NCBI GenBank assembly: GCA_947505055.1
Contig: CANNLO010000194.1
Coordinates: forward strand, 1-8,555
Source: Methylococcaceae bacterium
Lineage (GTDB): Bacteria; Pseudomonadota; Gammaproteobacteria; Methylococcales; Methylomonadaceae
Length of the DNA: 8,555 nt
Direction of reading: 5' to 3'
Below the pieces are notes generated by a model. That model was not told where the DNA came from. It saw only the letters and a list, made by a program, of their open reading frames with translations, and made no database searches. The position numbers and the translations under genes were made by a program. Shown here in pieces: positions 1-5,940 of this stretch. The first letter of the stretch is position 1, and each line of letters begins with the position of its first letter.

Positions 1-180
1 TAATGCTTTTAGTAAAATTTATCATGTCACAGTTGATTAAGATTGAAATACGAGATGATCGGTGTTCCGGAAAGAAAAGATCTTAACGCTGGAAGCAGAG
101 TTTAATCAGATAACAAATTGAAATTGGTGAAATTTCTCACACTGATTTACAAAGTGCCTGTCAGACTTTATACGCTTTGG

Positions 181-801
181 TTAAAGCCCCAACTTTATTT
201 TTGCCTTATTAATAACGTTGTCAATTCCAGTTTTTGGCGTTTTTTGCAGAAGGCACAGCAATTCATGCGGTACTGATGAAAGGTTATACTTTTTCTGAAT
301 GTCGAACTTGATTTTTATGATTAGACTTGCAGTCATTTCCGCGTCCGCCAAGGCTCGATGATATTCGCCAGTAGTGGGCAGTTTTAGATGTCGCACCAAG
401 GTACCCAACTTGTGATCTGGAAAATGGGGGTAAATACGACGCGATAATAGCATCGAACAAGCAAACGGTTGGTGACGTGTATAGTGAATGCGAGACCACT
501 CCGCATCAAGAAACTTGGTGTCGAATGAAGCATTGTGCGCCAAAAGAGGACTGTCGCCGATAAACTCAGCAAGCTCGCGCATTACCTGTTGGCAGGATGG
601 CGCTTTACGAAGCATGGCATTTGATATGCCTGTCAACTGCTGGATATAGGAAGGAATGGCTACTCCAGCATTCATAAGACTTTGATATTTATCAATGACC
701 TTGTTATCTTCAATGATAACAGCAGCGACCTCTGTGGCTCGGTCTCCTAGTCCTGGTGATAAACCAGTTGTTTCAAAGTCTATAACGACGATTTTATTCA
801 T
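181..801 (-). CDS. DnaQ-like DEDDh 3'-5' exonuclease
   Basis: This 206-residue protein is a single-domain exonuclease of the DNA polymerase III epsilon/RNase T superfamily, which removes nucleotides from DNA or RNA 3' ends with two metal ions. All five catalytic residues are visible: D8 and E10 in the Exo I motif DFETTG, D94 in the Exo II motif (AHNASFD), and H148 and D153 in the Exo III motif HRALAD, which makes it the DEDDh subtype. The domain fills about residues 1-165; the remaining 40 residues are basic and fit no domain I know. It lacks the DnaE-binding tail expected of a true epsilon subunit, so it is more likely a stand-alone repair or trimming exonuclease. The ATG at 801 places the catalytic Asp at the usual position, although no strong ribosome binding site precedes it. 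It is transcribed away from the IHF-like gene and has no partner gene on its strand in this window. Confidence 0.93.
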   Translation of the reverse strand: MNKIVVIDFETTGLSPGLGDRATEVAAVIIEDNKVIDKYQSLMNAGVAIPSYIQQLTGISNAMLRKAPSCQQVMRELAEFIGDSPLLAHNASFDTKFLDAEWSRIHYTRHQPFACSMLLSRRIYPHFPDHKLGTLVRHLKLPTTGEYHRALADAEMTASLIIKIKFDIQKKYNLSSVPHELLCLLQKTPKTGIDNVINKAKIKLGL

Positions 802-887
802 AATGTAGGACGCTCTTGCTCAAGTAATTTTGTTTTCTAATCTGTATTTATTAGGACACGTCAAATGTTTCATAAAAAAACAATTAT

Positions 888-916
888 GCTGTCGCTAAAT
901 CCGTGGACCCGACAGC
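888..916. repeat. 7-bp perfect inverted repeat
   Basis: GCTGTCG at 888-894 pairs with CGACAGC at 910-916 around a 15-base loop. Read on the minus strand it is followed after about seven bases by a run of seven T, so it could act as a weak terminator in that direction, but no minus-strand gene ends here. It could equally be a protein-binding site between the divergent genes. Confidence 0.4.
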
Positions 917-1151
917 AACCTTCTTGACACGTATCTTGTCACCATTATTTTACAGGACAGTTTGGTCTAGCATCATCAATTCAAGCTTTTGACCAAGCAA
1001 GTAGGATTTAACGAAATAGGAAAGGGAGTGGTTAATAGCATTACGCATTATTCCTCAACAGACTGAAAAATGATGGTTTCCTGAAGGTCATTTTATGATT
1101 TTGTAAAACAATATATTTTTCAATCGAATAGCAAACCAAAGTCTTACAATC

Positions 1152-1160
1152 TGCTAGAAT
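1152..1160 (+). promoter_or_regulatory. Extended -10 promoter of the IHF-beta-like gene
   Basis: TGCTAGAAT matches the extended -10 form TG-N-TATAAT with one mismatch in the hexamer. No good -35 hexamer lies 16-18 bases upstream, which is typical of promoters that rely on the extended -10. Transcription would start near 1167, leaving a leader of about 23 bases before the GTG start at 1190. Confidence 0.5.
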
Positions 1161-1163
1161 AAA

Positions 1164-1180
1164 CCATTAATTATTAATGG
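1164..1180. promoter_or_regulatory. Perfect 17-bp palindrome at the predicted transcription start
   Basis: CCATTAATTATTAATGG consists of two 8-base arms around a single central T. It begins four bases after the -10 hexamer and its right end supplies the first two bases of the GGAG ribosome binding site (1179-1182). A dimeric repressor bound here would block transcription. If the RNA starts upstream of the palindrome, a hairpin could also hide the ribosome binding site. Autoregulation, or control by the downstream putative ribbon-helix-helix protein, is possible but is inference. Confidence 0.45.
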
Positions 1181-1189
1181 AGATGAACA

Positions 1190-1495
1190 GTGGTAAAGTC
1201 AGAATTGGTGCGCGTGCTAAATGGAAAATTACCAGAACTTCGGGAATCTGACGTGGAATTAGCTGTAAATTGCATACTGGAGCAGATGAATTCCGCTTTG
1301 GCTATTGGTGAGCGTATTGAGGTGCGCGGCTTTGGTTCCTTTAGTGTTCGTCAACGCCCGCCAAGACTTGCACGTAACCCAAAAACGGGTGAAACCGTTA
1401 ATTTACCCGCTAAGACAGCTGTTTATTTTAAACCAGATAAAGAAATTAGAGATCGAGTAGACGCGGCGCGTGATCAATGCCGCATCACAGACTAA
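1190..1495 (+). CDS. ihfB: Integration host factor beta-like DNA-bending protein
   Basis: This 101-residue member of the HU/IHF family is closest to IHF-beta, which pairs with IHF-alpha and bends DNA by up to a U-turn at specific sites, affecting recombination, replication and transcription. The signature GERIEVRGFGSF occupies residues 40-51, and the DNA-contacting arm carries RNPKTG at 62-67 with the intercalating proline at residue 64, the same position as in Escherichia coli IhfB. The C-terminal helix FKPDKEIRDRV is typical of the family. The tail is about seven residues longer than the usual 94. The start is GTG, preceded by GGAG seven bases upstream. An ATG seven bases upstream is in the wrong frame. 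The gene is not next to rpsA or the lap genes where ihfB usually sits, so it may be an orphan or second copy; no alpha subunit gene is visible here. It is probably cotranscribed with the next gene. Confidence 0.92.
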   Translation: MVKSELVRVLNGKLPELRESDVELAVNCILEQMNSALAIGERIEVRGFGSFSVRQRPPRLARNPKTGETVNLPAKTAVYFKPDKEIRDRVDAARDQCRITD

Positions 1496-1579
1496 TAGGG
1501 GACGCTATTTAAAAACCCCTTAATAAACTATAAGAATTGGCTTTTTAGGGCTGTCACTTAAATGTTTGGAGTTAACAGT

Positions 1580-1891
1580 ATGTCGTTAATAAATTGGGAC
1601 GATCTGGAATCAGAGTTAACTGCGGCTAGAGATAAGCCAAAAACTACTATTGAAATCAACAGCGCCGTTTTCTCAGAGTTTGAATATCTGCACGAACTTC
1701 TTCAAAAGTCAGAGCGATTTATGTCGCTTGAAACTACTGAAGACTTGATTAATTATGCACTGACGAGTATTGCTAATGGCAGCAGAAAGCCAGGGAGTTG
1801 GGAGCGAGGTATGCTCGATAACATGGGCATTGTGGCAGATTGTCCAGAGCATCATATTTATCGTCAGGAGTACGGTAAGCCAAAAGATTGA
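1580..1891 (+). CDS. Conserved small protein, possible ribbon-helix-helix regulator
   Basis: I do not recognise this 103-residue protein by name. I chose the ATG at 1580 because GGAG lies eight bases before it, whereas the upstream in-frame ATG at 1562 has no comparable site. Residues 21-27 (KTTIEIN) could form a beta strand, followed by helices at about 28-46 and 51-66, the order found in ribbon-helix-helix (CopG/Arc) DNA-binding proteins. A polar C-terminal part (residues 69-103) contains the distinctive stretch PGSWERGMLDNMGI, two adjacent histidines (91-92) and a cysteine (88). The ribbon-helix-helix reading is inference from pattern only. It lies 84 bases after the IHF-beta-like gene with no strong terminator between, so the two are likely expressed together and may act on the same DNA sites. 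Confidence 0.75.
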   Translation: MSLINWDDLESELTAARDKPKTTIEINSAVFSEFEYLHELLQKSERFMSLETTEDLINYALTSIANGSRKPGSWERGMLDNMGIVADCPEHHIYRQEYGKPKD

Positions 1892-2010
1892 TATTGCGTG
1901 CAGTGTTAAGGTTAACAGCCACAACATTTATTAGTAAAACAGGCAGGTAATAGTTTGGCAGTTGGAAGAGCGATAGCACTGTCAATTAAATTAATACCGG
2001 AAGAAATCGG

Positions 2011-2166
2011 ATGATGATTGTTTCAACAAAAATGGTTGCACAATTTAGAGCGCTAGATGTTCCACAAGTGAAGCGATTTAAAGCATTAAATAGCCCCGCA
2101 GCTTGGATAGCTTTGCTTGAACTGCATACAGCCAAAGGCATAGCACTATGTTACAAAGAGAATTAA
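2011..2166 (+). CDS. Very small hypothetical protein, first of an overlapping pair
   Basis: This is a 51-residue reading frame starting with two consecutive ATG codons at 2011 and 2014, with a purine-rich GGAAGA six bases before the first. The ATG at 2011 overlaps by ATGA the stop of a short upstream open frame, and its own 3' end overlaps the next gene by 19 bases, an arrangement that suggests translational coupling. The product is mildly basic at the N-terminus (QVKRFKAL) with a hydrophobic amphipathic stretch (AAWIALLELH). I recognise no domain. It might instead be a decayed piece of a larger gene. Confidence 0.35.
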   Translation: MMIVSTKMVAQFRALDVPQVKRFKALNSPAAWIALLELHTAKGIALCYKEN

Positions 2167-2333
2167 CCGATCAGGCATTTGCACTGTATCGCAAAATTTT
2201 AGAGGTTGAGGGTATGTCCGATTTTTCTTCGCGTCGGGCCAAAAGGCTACGTCATTTAGCTGATATAGCTTTTAATCGCTACACTCGGCGAAAGCATGCT
2301 TATGAGCGATTTATTAAAGCGCAGGAAGATTGA
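2148..2333 (+). CDS. Small basic helical hypothetical protein
   Basis: This 61-residue frame starts at ATG 2148, with AAAGG nine bases upstream, and overlaps the previous small frame by 19 bases. The product is rich in arginine and lysine (for example SSRRAKRLRHL and RYTRRKHAYERF) and should be almost entirely helical, so nucleic-acid binding is plausible but unproven. No family is recognised. After its TGA stop the same frame continues open for 35 more codons (2334-2438), described under findings. Its neighbours are another tiny gene upstream and an origin-like spacer downstream, which would fit a plasmid- or phage-derived fragment. Confidence 0.5.
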   Translation: MLQRELTDQAFALYRKILEVEGMSDFSSRRAKRLRHLADIAFNRYTRRKHAYERFIKAQED

Positions 2334-2464
2334 AGCCATGACAGAAATCCAGGTTGGTTCGGAGATTTTAATGGTGTTGCCGCATTAGGCGTTAGTCAGG
2401 ATAGATGGCTTATAAAAAATCCTGGTTGCTCAAAACGGTAAACATTTCAGTCGATTCTAAGTGA

Positions 2465-2492
2465 TTGATAAATTCTTACACACAGCAATAAT
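2465..2492 (+). promoter_or_regulatory. Candidate sigma-70-type promoter
   Basis: TTGATA at 2465-2470 and AATAAT at 2487-2492 each match the consensus hexamers at five of six positions and are 16 bases apart. It would give a leader of roughly 320 bases before the gene at 2818. AT-rich DNA produces such matches by chance, so the call is weak. Confidence 0.3.
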
Positions 2493-2571
2493 CAATAACT
2501 TATGATTGCCTTCTAATAATCCTCTTAATGCTTGAAAAACAACTGCAAGTCATTGATATTTTATAGGGTTA

Positions 2572-2600
2572 TTAAATTGTTGAGTTTTTGTACAATTTAA
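2572..2600. repeat. 9-bp perfect inverted repeat
   Basis: TTAAATTGT at 2572-2580 and its exact reverse complement ACAATTTAA at 2592-2600 are separated by 11 bases. There is no GC-rich stem and no T-run, so it is not a typical terminator. The arm spacing of about two helical turns fits a dimeric protein-binding site. Confidence 0.55.
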
Positions 2601-2605
2601 CAAAA

Positions 2606-2640
2606 CTGCAATAAAAACCGCAGGTAAGCCGCAAATAAAA
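2606..2640 (+). repeat. Three imperfect tandem 11-12-base repeats
   Basis: The units CTGCAATAAAAA (2606-2617), CCGCAGGTAAG (2618-2628) and CCGCAAATAAAA (2629-2640) follow each other directly with the shared core CYGCARRTAA, allowing mismatches. They sit just left of the DnaA boxes, which is where iterons or AT-rich repeats occur in many replication origins. The repeats are short and imperfect, so chance similarity cannot be excluded. Confidence 0.4.
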
Positions 2641-2656
2641 CACTCAACCCACAGAG

Positions 2657-2679
2657 TTATCCACAGCTTTTGTGGGTAA
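2657..2679. promoter_or_regulatory. Pair of opposed DnaA boxes
   Basis: TTATCCACA at 2657-2665 is a perfect match to the DnaA-box consensus TTATNCACA on the plus strand. TGTGGGTAA at 2671-2679 reads TTACCCACA on the minus strand, one mismatch from the consensus. An ACCCACA/TGTGGGT inverted repeat (2647-2653 and 2671-2677) encloses the first box. DnaA could bind here to start replication or to regulate the downstream gene. No replication initiator gene is visible in the window. Confidence 0.5.
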
Positions 2680-2817
2680 CTTTTGACTGCATGTTAACCT
2701 TTTGTATTTGCCTAATTTAATTGGTTTAGCATGGGGGAGGGCTGTATAGCTTGCCTCATCCTTTGGCACGTTCAATGGCTATTAACTTGCACATAGTAAA
2801 CATATCGGAATGTATAA

Positions 2818-4074
2818 ATGAAATTGATTGTAAAAATGATAGTGTTGTCGGTTTTCATGTTGCCGTTGGTTTTACTGGGTGCGCTGTTGTTGGCCGTAGA
2901 CGATACGCCAAAGCTTCAAGATAGGGCAGAATTGACGCCAGAGCAGATCGCTCGTGGGAAGCTGGTTTTTGAGCAAAATGATCCTCGGCGGATGATGTCA
3001 GGTTCCCTTACTAAGGCAATCTTAAAACAGGAGGACTTGGATTTGGCGATAAATTATATAGCTAACCAATATGTCGGCGGTGTTACGAGACTGAACATTG
3101 ATAAAGGACATGTGGTCATCGAAGGCACCTTAGGCTTGCCCAGTAACCCCTTGGGTCGGTTTATGAATGTGAAATTGGAACTTACACAAACGGATAAATT
3201 ACCGCGAATCGACAAGATGACAATAGGCAAGTTATCTTTTCCTCATGTAATGGTTGATTGGTTAATTAATTATTCTTTGGTGTCGGTAAAGCCTTTGACT
3301 GGCGGGAAAGCATTCATTGACATGATTAGACGGGTCGAGTTCCTGCATCGGCAGATAACGGTTACCTATCGATGGCAGGACGATTTGCCCGCAAAATTAG
3401 GCAATGCCTTAATGTCCACCCAGGGTCATAAGCGAATAGAGACTTACCAGCGGCGTTTAACTGAGCTAACAAAAGCGAGTGAAAGCAACCTTAACTTGAC
3501 GGAGCTAATGAGGCCGTTGTTTCAATTGGCAAAAGATCGCACCAGTAATAATGGCGAGGCCATTGAGGAGAATCGAGCGGCGATACTTGTTCTGGCTTTA
3601 TACGTTAACCAGAAGCAATTAAACAAAATCATTCCCCCATCAACAACGTGGCCTCGTCCAGTTTGGCGGAAGATTTTGTTAAGCGGGCGAGATGATTTTT
3701 CCAAGCATTATCTTGTGTCAGCCATGTTGTCTGCATACTCAGGAACGCCATTGGCAGATGCGGTGGGATTGTATAAAGAAATAGAAGACTCAAAGGGAGG
3801 CAGTGGATTTTCGTTTAACGATATTGCAGCGGATCGCGCGGGTACTCGGATGGGTGAGTTGGCTATTAGCAACGAACTACGGGCTAAGAAAATCCAGCAG
3901 TTAATGGTAACAGCAACAGAAAGTGATATTATGCCGAACATCGTTGATTTACCTGAGTTTATGCCGGAAATTGAATTTAAGCGCCGCTTTGGTGGAACAC
4001 AGGGAAAAGAGTATCGACAAATGATGGAAAATATTGAGCAACGTGTTGCGGCTTTGCGGATAAATCATGATTGA
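2818..4074 (+). CDS. Membrane-anchored protein of unknown function with YfiM/DUF2279-like C-terminal motif
   Basis: This 418-residue protein starts at ATG 2818 with only a weak GGA before it. Residues 5-27 form one hydrophobic segment preceded by lysines, a signal anchor that would place the rest in the periplasm. Residues 35-185 look like a mixed fold containing strands such as HVVIEGTLGLP and are followed by a helical, basic middle (185-270). Residues 291-350 are the most distinctive part: DFSKHYLVSAMLSAY, then GLYKEIEDS, then GGSGFSFNDIAADRAGTRMG. This order of a DxxxH-SA helix, a KE-x2-D turn and an F-x-D-x3-D-x-AG-x3-G helix resembles the pattern I know from YfiM-like (DUF2279) envelope proteins; this is inference from motifs. 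No enzymatic activity is assigned. The gene stands alone, with the origin-like spacer before it and a convergent nuclease gene after it. Confidence 0.85.
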   Translation: MKLIVKMIVLSVFMLPLVLLGALLLAVDDTPKLQDRAELTPEQIARGKLVFEQNDPRRMMSGSLTKAILKQEDLDLAINYIANQYVGGVTRLNIDKGHVVIEGTLGLPSNPLGRFMNVKLELTQTDKLPRIDKMTIGKLSFPHVMVDWLINYSLVSVKPLTGGKAFIDMIRRVEFLHRQITVTYRWQDDLPAKLGNALMSTQGHKRIETYQRRLTELTKASESNLNLTELMRPLFQLAKDRTSNNGEAIEENRAAILVLALYVNQKQLNKIIPPSTTWPRPVWRKILLSGRDDFSKHYLVSAMLSAYSGTPLADAVGLYKEIEDSKGGSGFSFNDIAADRAGTRMGELAISNELRAKKIQQLMVTATESDIMPNIVDLPEFMPEIEFKRRFGGTQGKEYRQMMENIEQRVAALRINHD

Positions 4075-4227
4075 TGGCCACAAATTATACCAATTGACGC
4101 GAATGGGTTCAGTCTGATACTTACTGTCTAATGTGTGAACATGTTTAAAAGCATGAAGTGGCACAATAGCTGGATTGTATCCAATTGGGTCATCGCTCCG
4201 GAGTCAGGATTGCTATCTAGCATTCAG

Positions 4228-5712
4228 TTAAGTCGCAGATTCACCTGCTGAAAAAAAACTGACTATCTTTACCATCGCCAGCGTGTCGCGCTCACAATAG
4301 TCTAGTAGTCCTTGGCGCAAGGTTTTCCGTTGCTCGTCGGTTGTATTGGGATTGATTATCTCCTGAAAAGCACTTTGGGCCATTCTGCCATCGGCTACCA
4401 TGAGATCATCGTAAGCCAGTTCCGGCGCAATGGTCTGCAGTATTGACTTGATGGGCCAGGAACCGTGTTGATCAGGATGGTAATAATGCGCACGGGCAAT
4501 GGGTAGCAGATCTACGATGCGCACTATAACGTCATTTACCGACACAGCCAGATCAGGGAACATTGCCGCCATTTCACGTAAACGGCTGCGTTCAAAATCA
4601 GCGCTGTAAACAAAAATAGCGCCAACTTTGCCCAGAATTGGCAGCAAGCTGTCAATAAACTCATGGCGTGGATCACCCGCACCCTCGGCCAGAAACGCCT
4701 GATGAGCTAATTGTTCATTTGCATTTTCACTATGACATGACCACTGAAAGGGGATTTGCGTAACAAAGGGGCGGGTGCCTGCCCATATTGGTATCGCAGG
4801 TGCGTATGTTTCAAAGTCGAGGTAAAAATGCGGATAAGCCAAATCCACTAATTGACTGCGAGCGCTAGGGTCAAGAAAAGTAACGCCGCTTAGTACGCTG
4901 GTATGGACACGCTGGTGCAGATGTTTCGTCAATCTTTCTGTGGGCACCTGGCGTAAATCATCATAACCTTCTTCTCGTAACTGCGCTGCCAGACCGTTAT
5001 GCTGAGGTAAGTCTTCCGGCGGATAAGCAAGCTGTGCTTTGTTTTTCAGTGCGTCAGGATTACAGTGCCCGAAAAATGGACAGGTAAACGGTGTTTCGCA
5101 TTGGAAGCCAGGAGCAATTATGGGTTCATCACCGTTCAGTGTGGCCTGCGCGGCAGCTACCCAATTAGGCACCTCGGCCAGTGTAGGTGAGAGTTTAGCT
5201 GCGATAGAGGTTTCCTTGAGTAGGCCTCGATAATCACCATTTCCCGAATAAACAAAACGAGTGTCGATATGAGCGATGGCTGTATCGATTACCGTTAAAC
5301 CATTTTTCTGTACCACCCAGTTCTGGATAGCGGTATCAATCAAGTGATAGCTTTTGACCGATGCCGATGATTTTACTTCGACCAAACGATAGCCATCGGC
5401 TTCAGGCAATAATAAATCAGCACGTATTAACTGACCGTCATGTTCAAAGGTTGCTTCAAAAATAGGCCGCGCAGGGGACTTCACCAGGATTTCTGAGGTA
5501 TCGCGTAACGCCTGTTGTAAATTGCTACCATCAATCAGTACCCCGTCAGGATACAGCGAGCGCGCAATTTCGCCTACCCGATTGCCAGTATTGAAGCGAA
5601 CTTTAGTCGTATTATCGGAAACGGATAATAGCTCCGATTTATAAATGTGTAGCCACAAACGCTTTGGACATTGGCGGCGCGCCAGTAAGCGTGATTTAGA
5701 AAGCCCTGGCAT
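4228..5712 (-). CDS. DUF2779 protein: Cas4/RecB-like PD-(D/E)XK nuclease fused to a DEDDy exonuclease
   Basis: This 494-residue protein has two nuclease modules. The N-terminal half starts with SKSRLLARRQCPKRLWL (C15) and has PD-(D/E)XK motifs at about E86, D99 (RADLLLP) and E112-x-K114 (VEVKSS). Three further cysteines, C205, C211 and C217, each separated by five residues, complete with C15 a four-cysteine set like the [4Fe-4S] cluster of Cas4 and AddB. The second half, the DUF2779 region, has an RNase H-like exonuclease pattern: D299 and E301 in YLDFETY, D372 in VYSADFERSRL, and Y472/D476 in DYCERD, the DEDDy arrangement. Such proteins (the TM0106-like RecB family) have no settled role; DNA end processing or repair is the likely area. 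The start at 5712 fits the family's usual N-terminus although no good ribosome binding site is seen. The gene lies 228 bases from the upstream J-domain gene on the same strand and has its own candidate promoter. Confidence 0.9.
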   Translation of the reverse strand: MPGLSKSRLLARRQCPKRLWLHIYKSELLSVSDNTTKVRFNTGNRVGEIARSLYPDGVLIDGSNLQQALRDTSEILVKSPARPIFEATFEHDGQLIRADLLLPEADGYRLVEVKSSASVKSYHLIDTAIQNWVVQKNGLTVIDTAIAHIDTRFVYSGNGDYRGLLKETSIAAKLSPTLAEVPNWVAAAQATLNGDEPIIAPGFQCETPFTCPFFGHCNPDALKNKAQLAYPPEDLPQHNGLAAQLREEGYDDLRQVPTERLTKHLHQRVHTSVLSGVTFLDPSARSQLVDLAYPHFYLDFETYAPAIPIWAGTRPFVTQIPFQWSCHSENANEQLAHQAFLAEGAGDPRHEFIDSLLPILGKVGAIFVYSADFERSRLREMAAMFPDLAVSVNDVIVRIVDLLPIARAHYYHPDQHGSWPIKSILQTIAPELAYDDLMVADGRMAQSAFQEIINPNTTDEQRKTLRQGLLDYCERDTLAMVKIVSFFSAGESAT

Positions 5713-5740
5713 GGGAAATCTTTGTTAATGTAATGCTCGA

Positions 5741-5753
5741 ATGATCGATCATA
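5741..5753 (-). promoter_or_regulatory. Candidate -10 element overlapped by a 12-bp palindrome
   Basis: On the minus strand TATGAT (5748-5753) matches the -10 consensus at five of six positions and lies about 35 bases upstream of the nuclease start at 5712. The perfect palindrome ATGATCGATCAT (5741-5752) covers it almost completely, so a protein bound there could repress the nuclease gene. No convincing -35 hexamer is present. Confidence 0.35.
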
Positions 5754-5940
5754 AACAGTCCTTGAGGGGCCAGTCTGAAAAAAGGCTTTTTACTTTGCTC
5801 AGGAGGACATCTAGTCTGCGCAAAGCTTTTTGGTTTATCCAGGGACTGAAACGCAATTCCATTACTGAGTGCGTTAAACCCCTTGGTTTGATAGCACTGT
5901 TGAGTCTGATTGCAGGCAAAGGCTGAGTCTCCCTGTCTTG

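Larger units (their letters stand above)
802..1189. other. Intergenic spacer between divergent genes
   Basis: I see no convincing gene in these 388 bases. The spacer holds a 7-bp inverted repeat (888-916), two copies of GACACGT (855-861 and 926-932), a possible plus-strand promoter (TTGACA at 924-929, 16 bases, TATTTT at 946-951), and the IHF-gene promoter and palindrome at its right end. Translations in all frames are short and stop-rich. Confidence 0.6.
2334..2817. other. Long AT-rich spacer with origin-like features
   Basis: Apart from the read-through extension of the previous frame (to 2441), I see no gene in this 484-base stretch. It contains a candidate promoter (2465-2492), a 9-bp inverted repeat (2572-2600), three short tandem repeats (2606-2640) and two opposed DnaA-box sequences (2657-2679), listed separately. 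The DNA between 2465 and 2640 is strongly AT-rich, as in an unwinding element. It also forms the long leader region of the membrane protein gene at 2818. Confidence 0.55.

Noticed and set aside
1..180. Left-edge sequence checked for a partial gene
   Set aside because: All frames are interrupted by frequent stops and no motif is recognisable; a 16-codon frame from 54 is not credible.
1497..1520. Possible terminator after the IHF-beta-like gene (AGGGG and CCCCT)
   Set aside because: The stem is only five bases with a 14-base loop and no T-run follows, so read-through into the next gene is more likely.
2338..2388. 16-codon plus frame starting with ATG at 2338
   Set aside because: It is too short to support as a gene without conservation data, and it overlaps the read-through extension in another frame.
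4086..4188. Two copies of CCAATTG-containing sequence between the convergent genes
   Set aside because: The shared part is short and mostly a self-palindrome; no extended repeat or terminator structure surrounds it.
5776..5796. Short A-run/T-run palindrome resembling a terminator
   Set aside because: It consists of almost only A and T pairs around GGC, too weak for a stem, and it lies more than 140 bases beyond the J-domain gene's end.
5741..5926. Plus-strand 61-codon open frame between the nuclease and J-domain genes
   Set aside because: It has no ribosome binding site, an ordinary random composition and starts inside the nuclease promoter palindrome. No family resemblance is visible.
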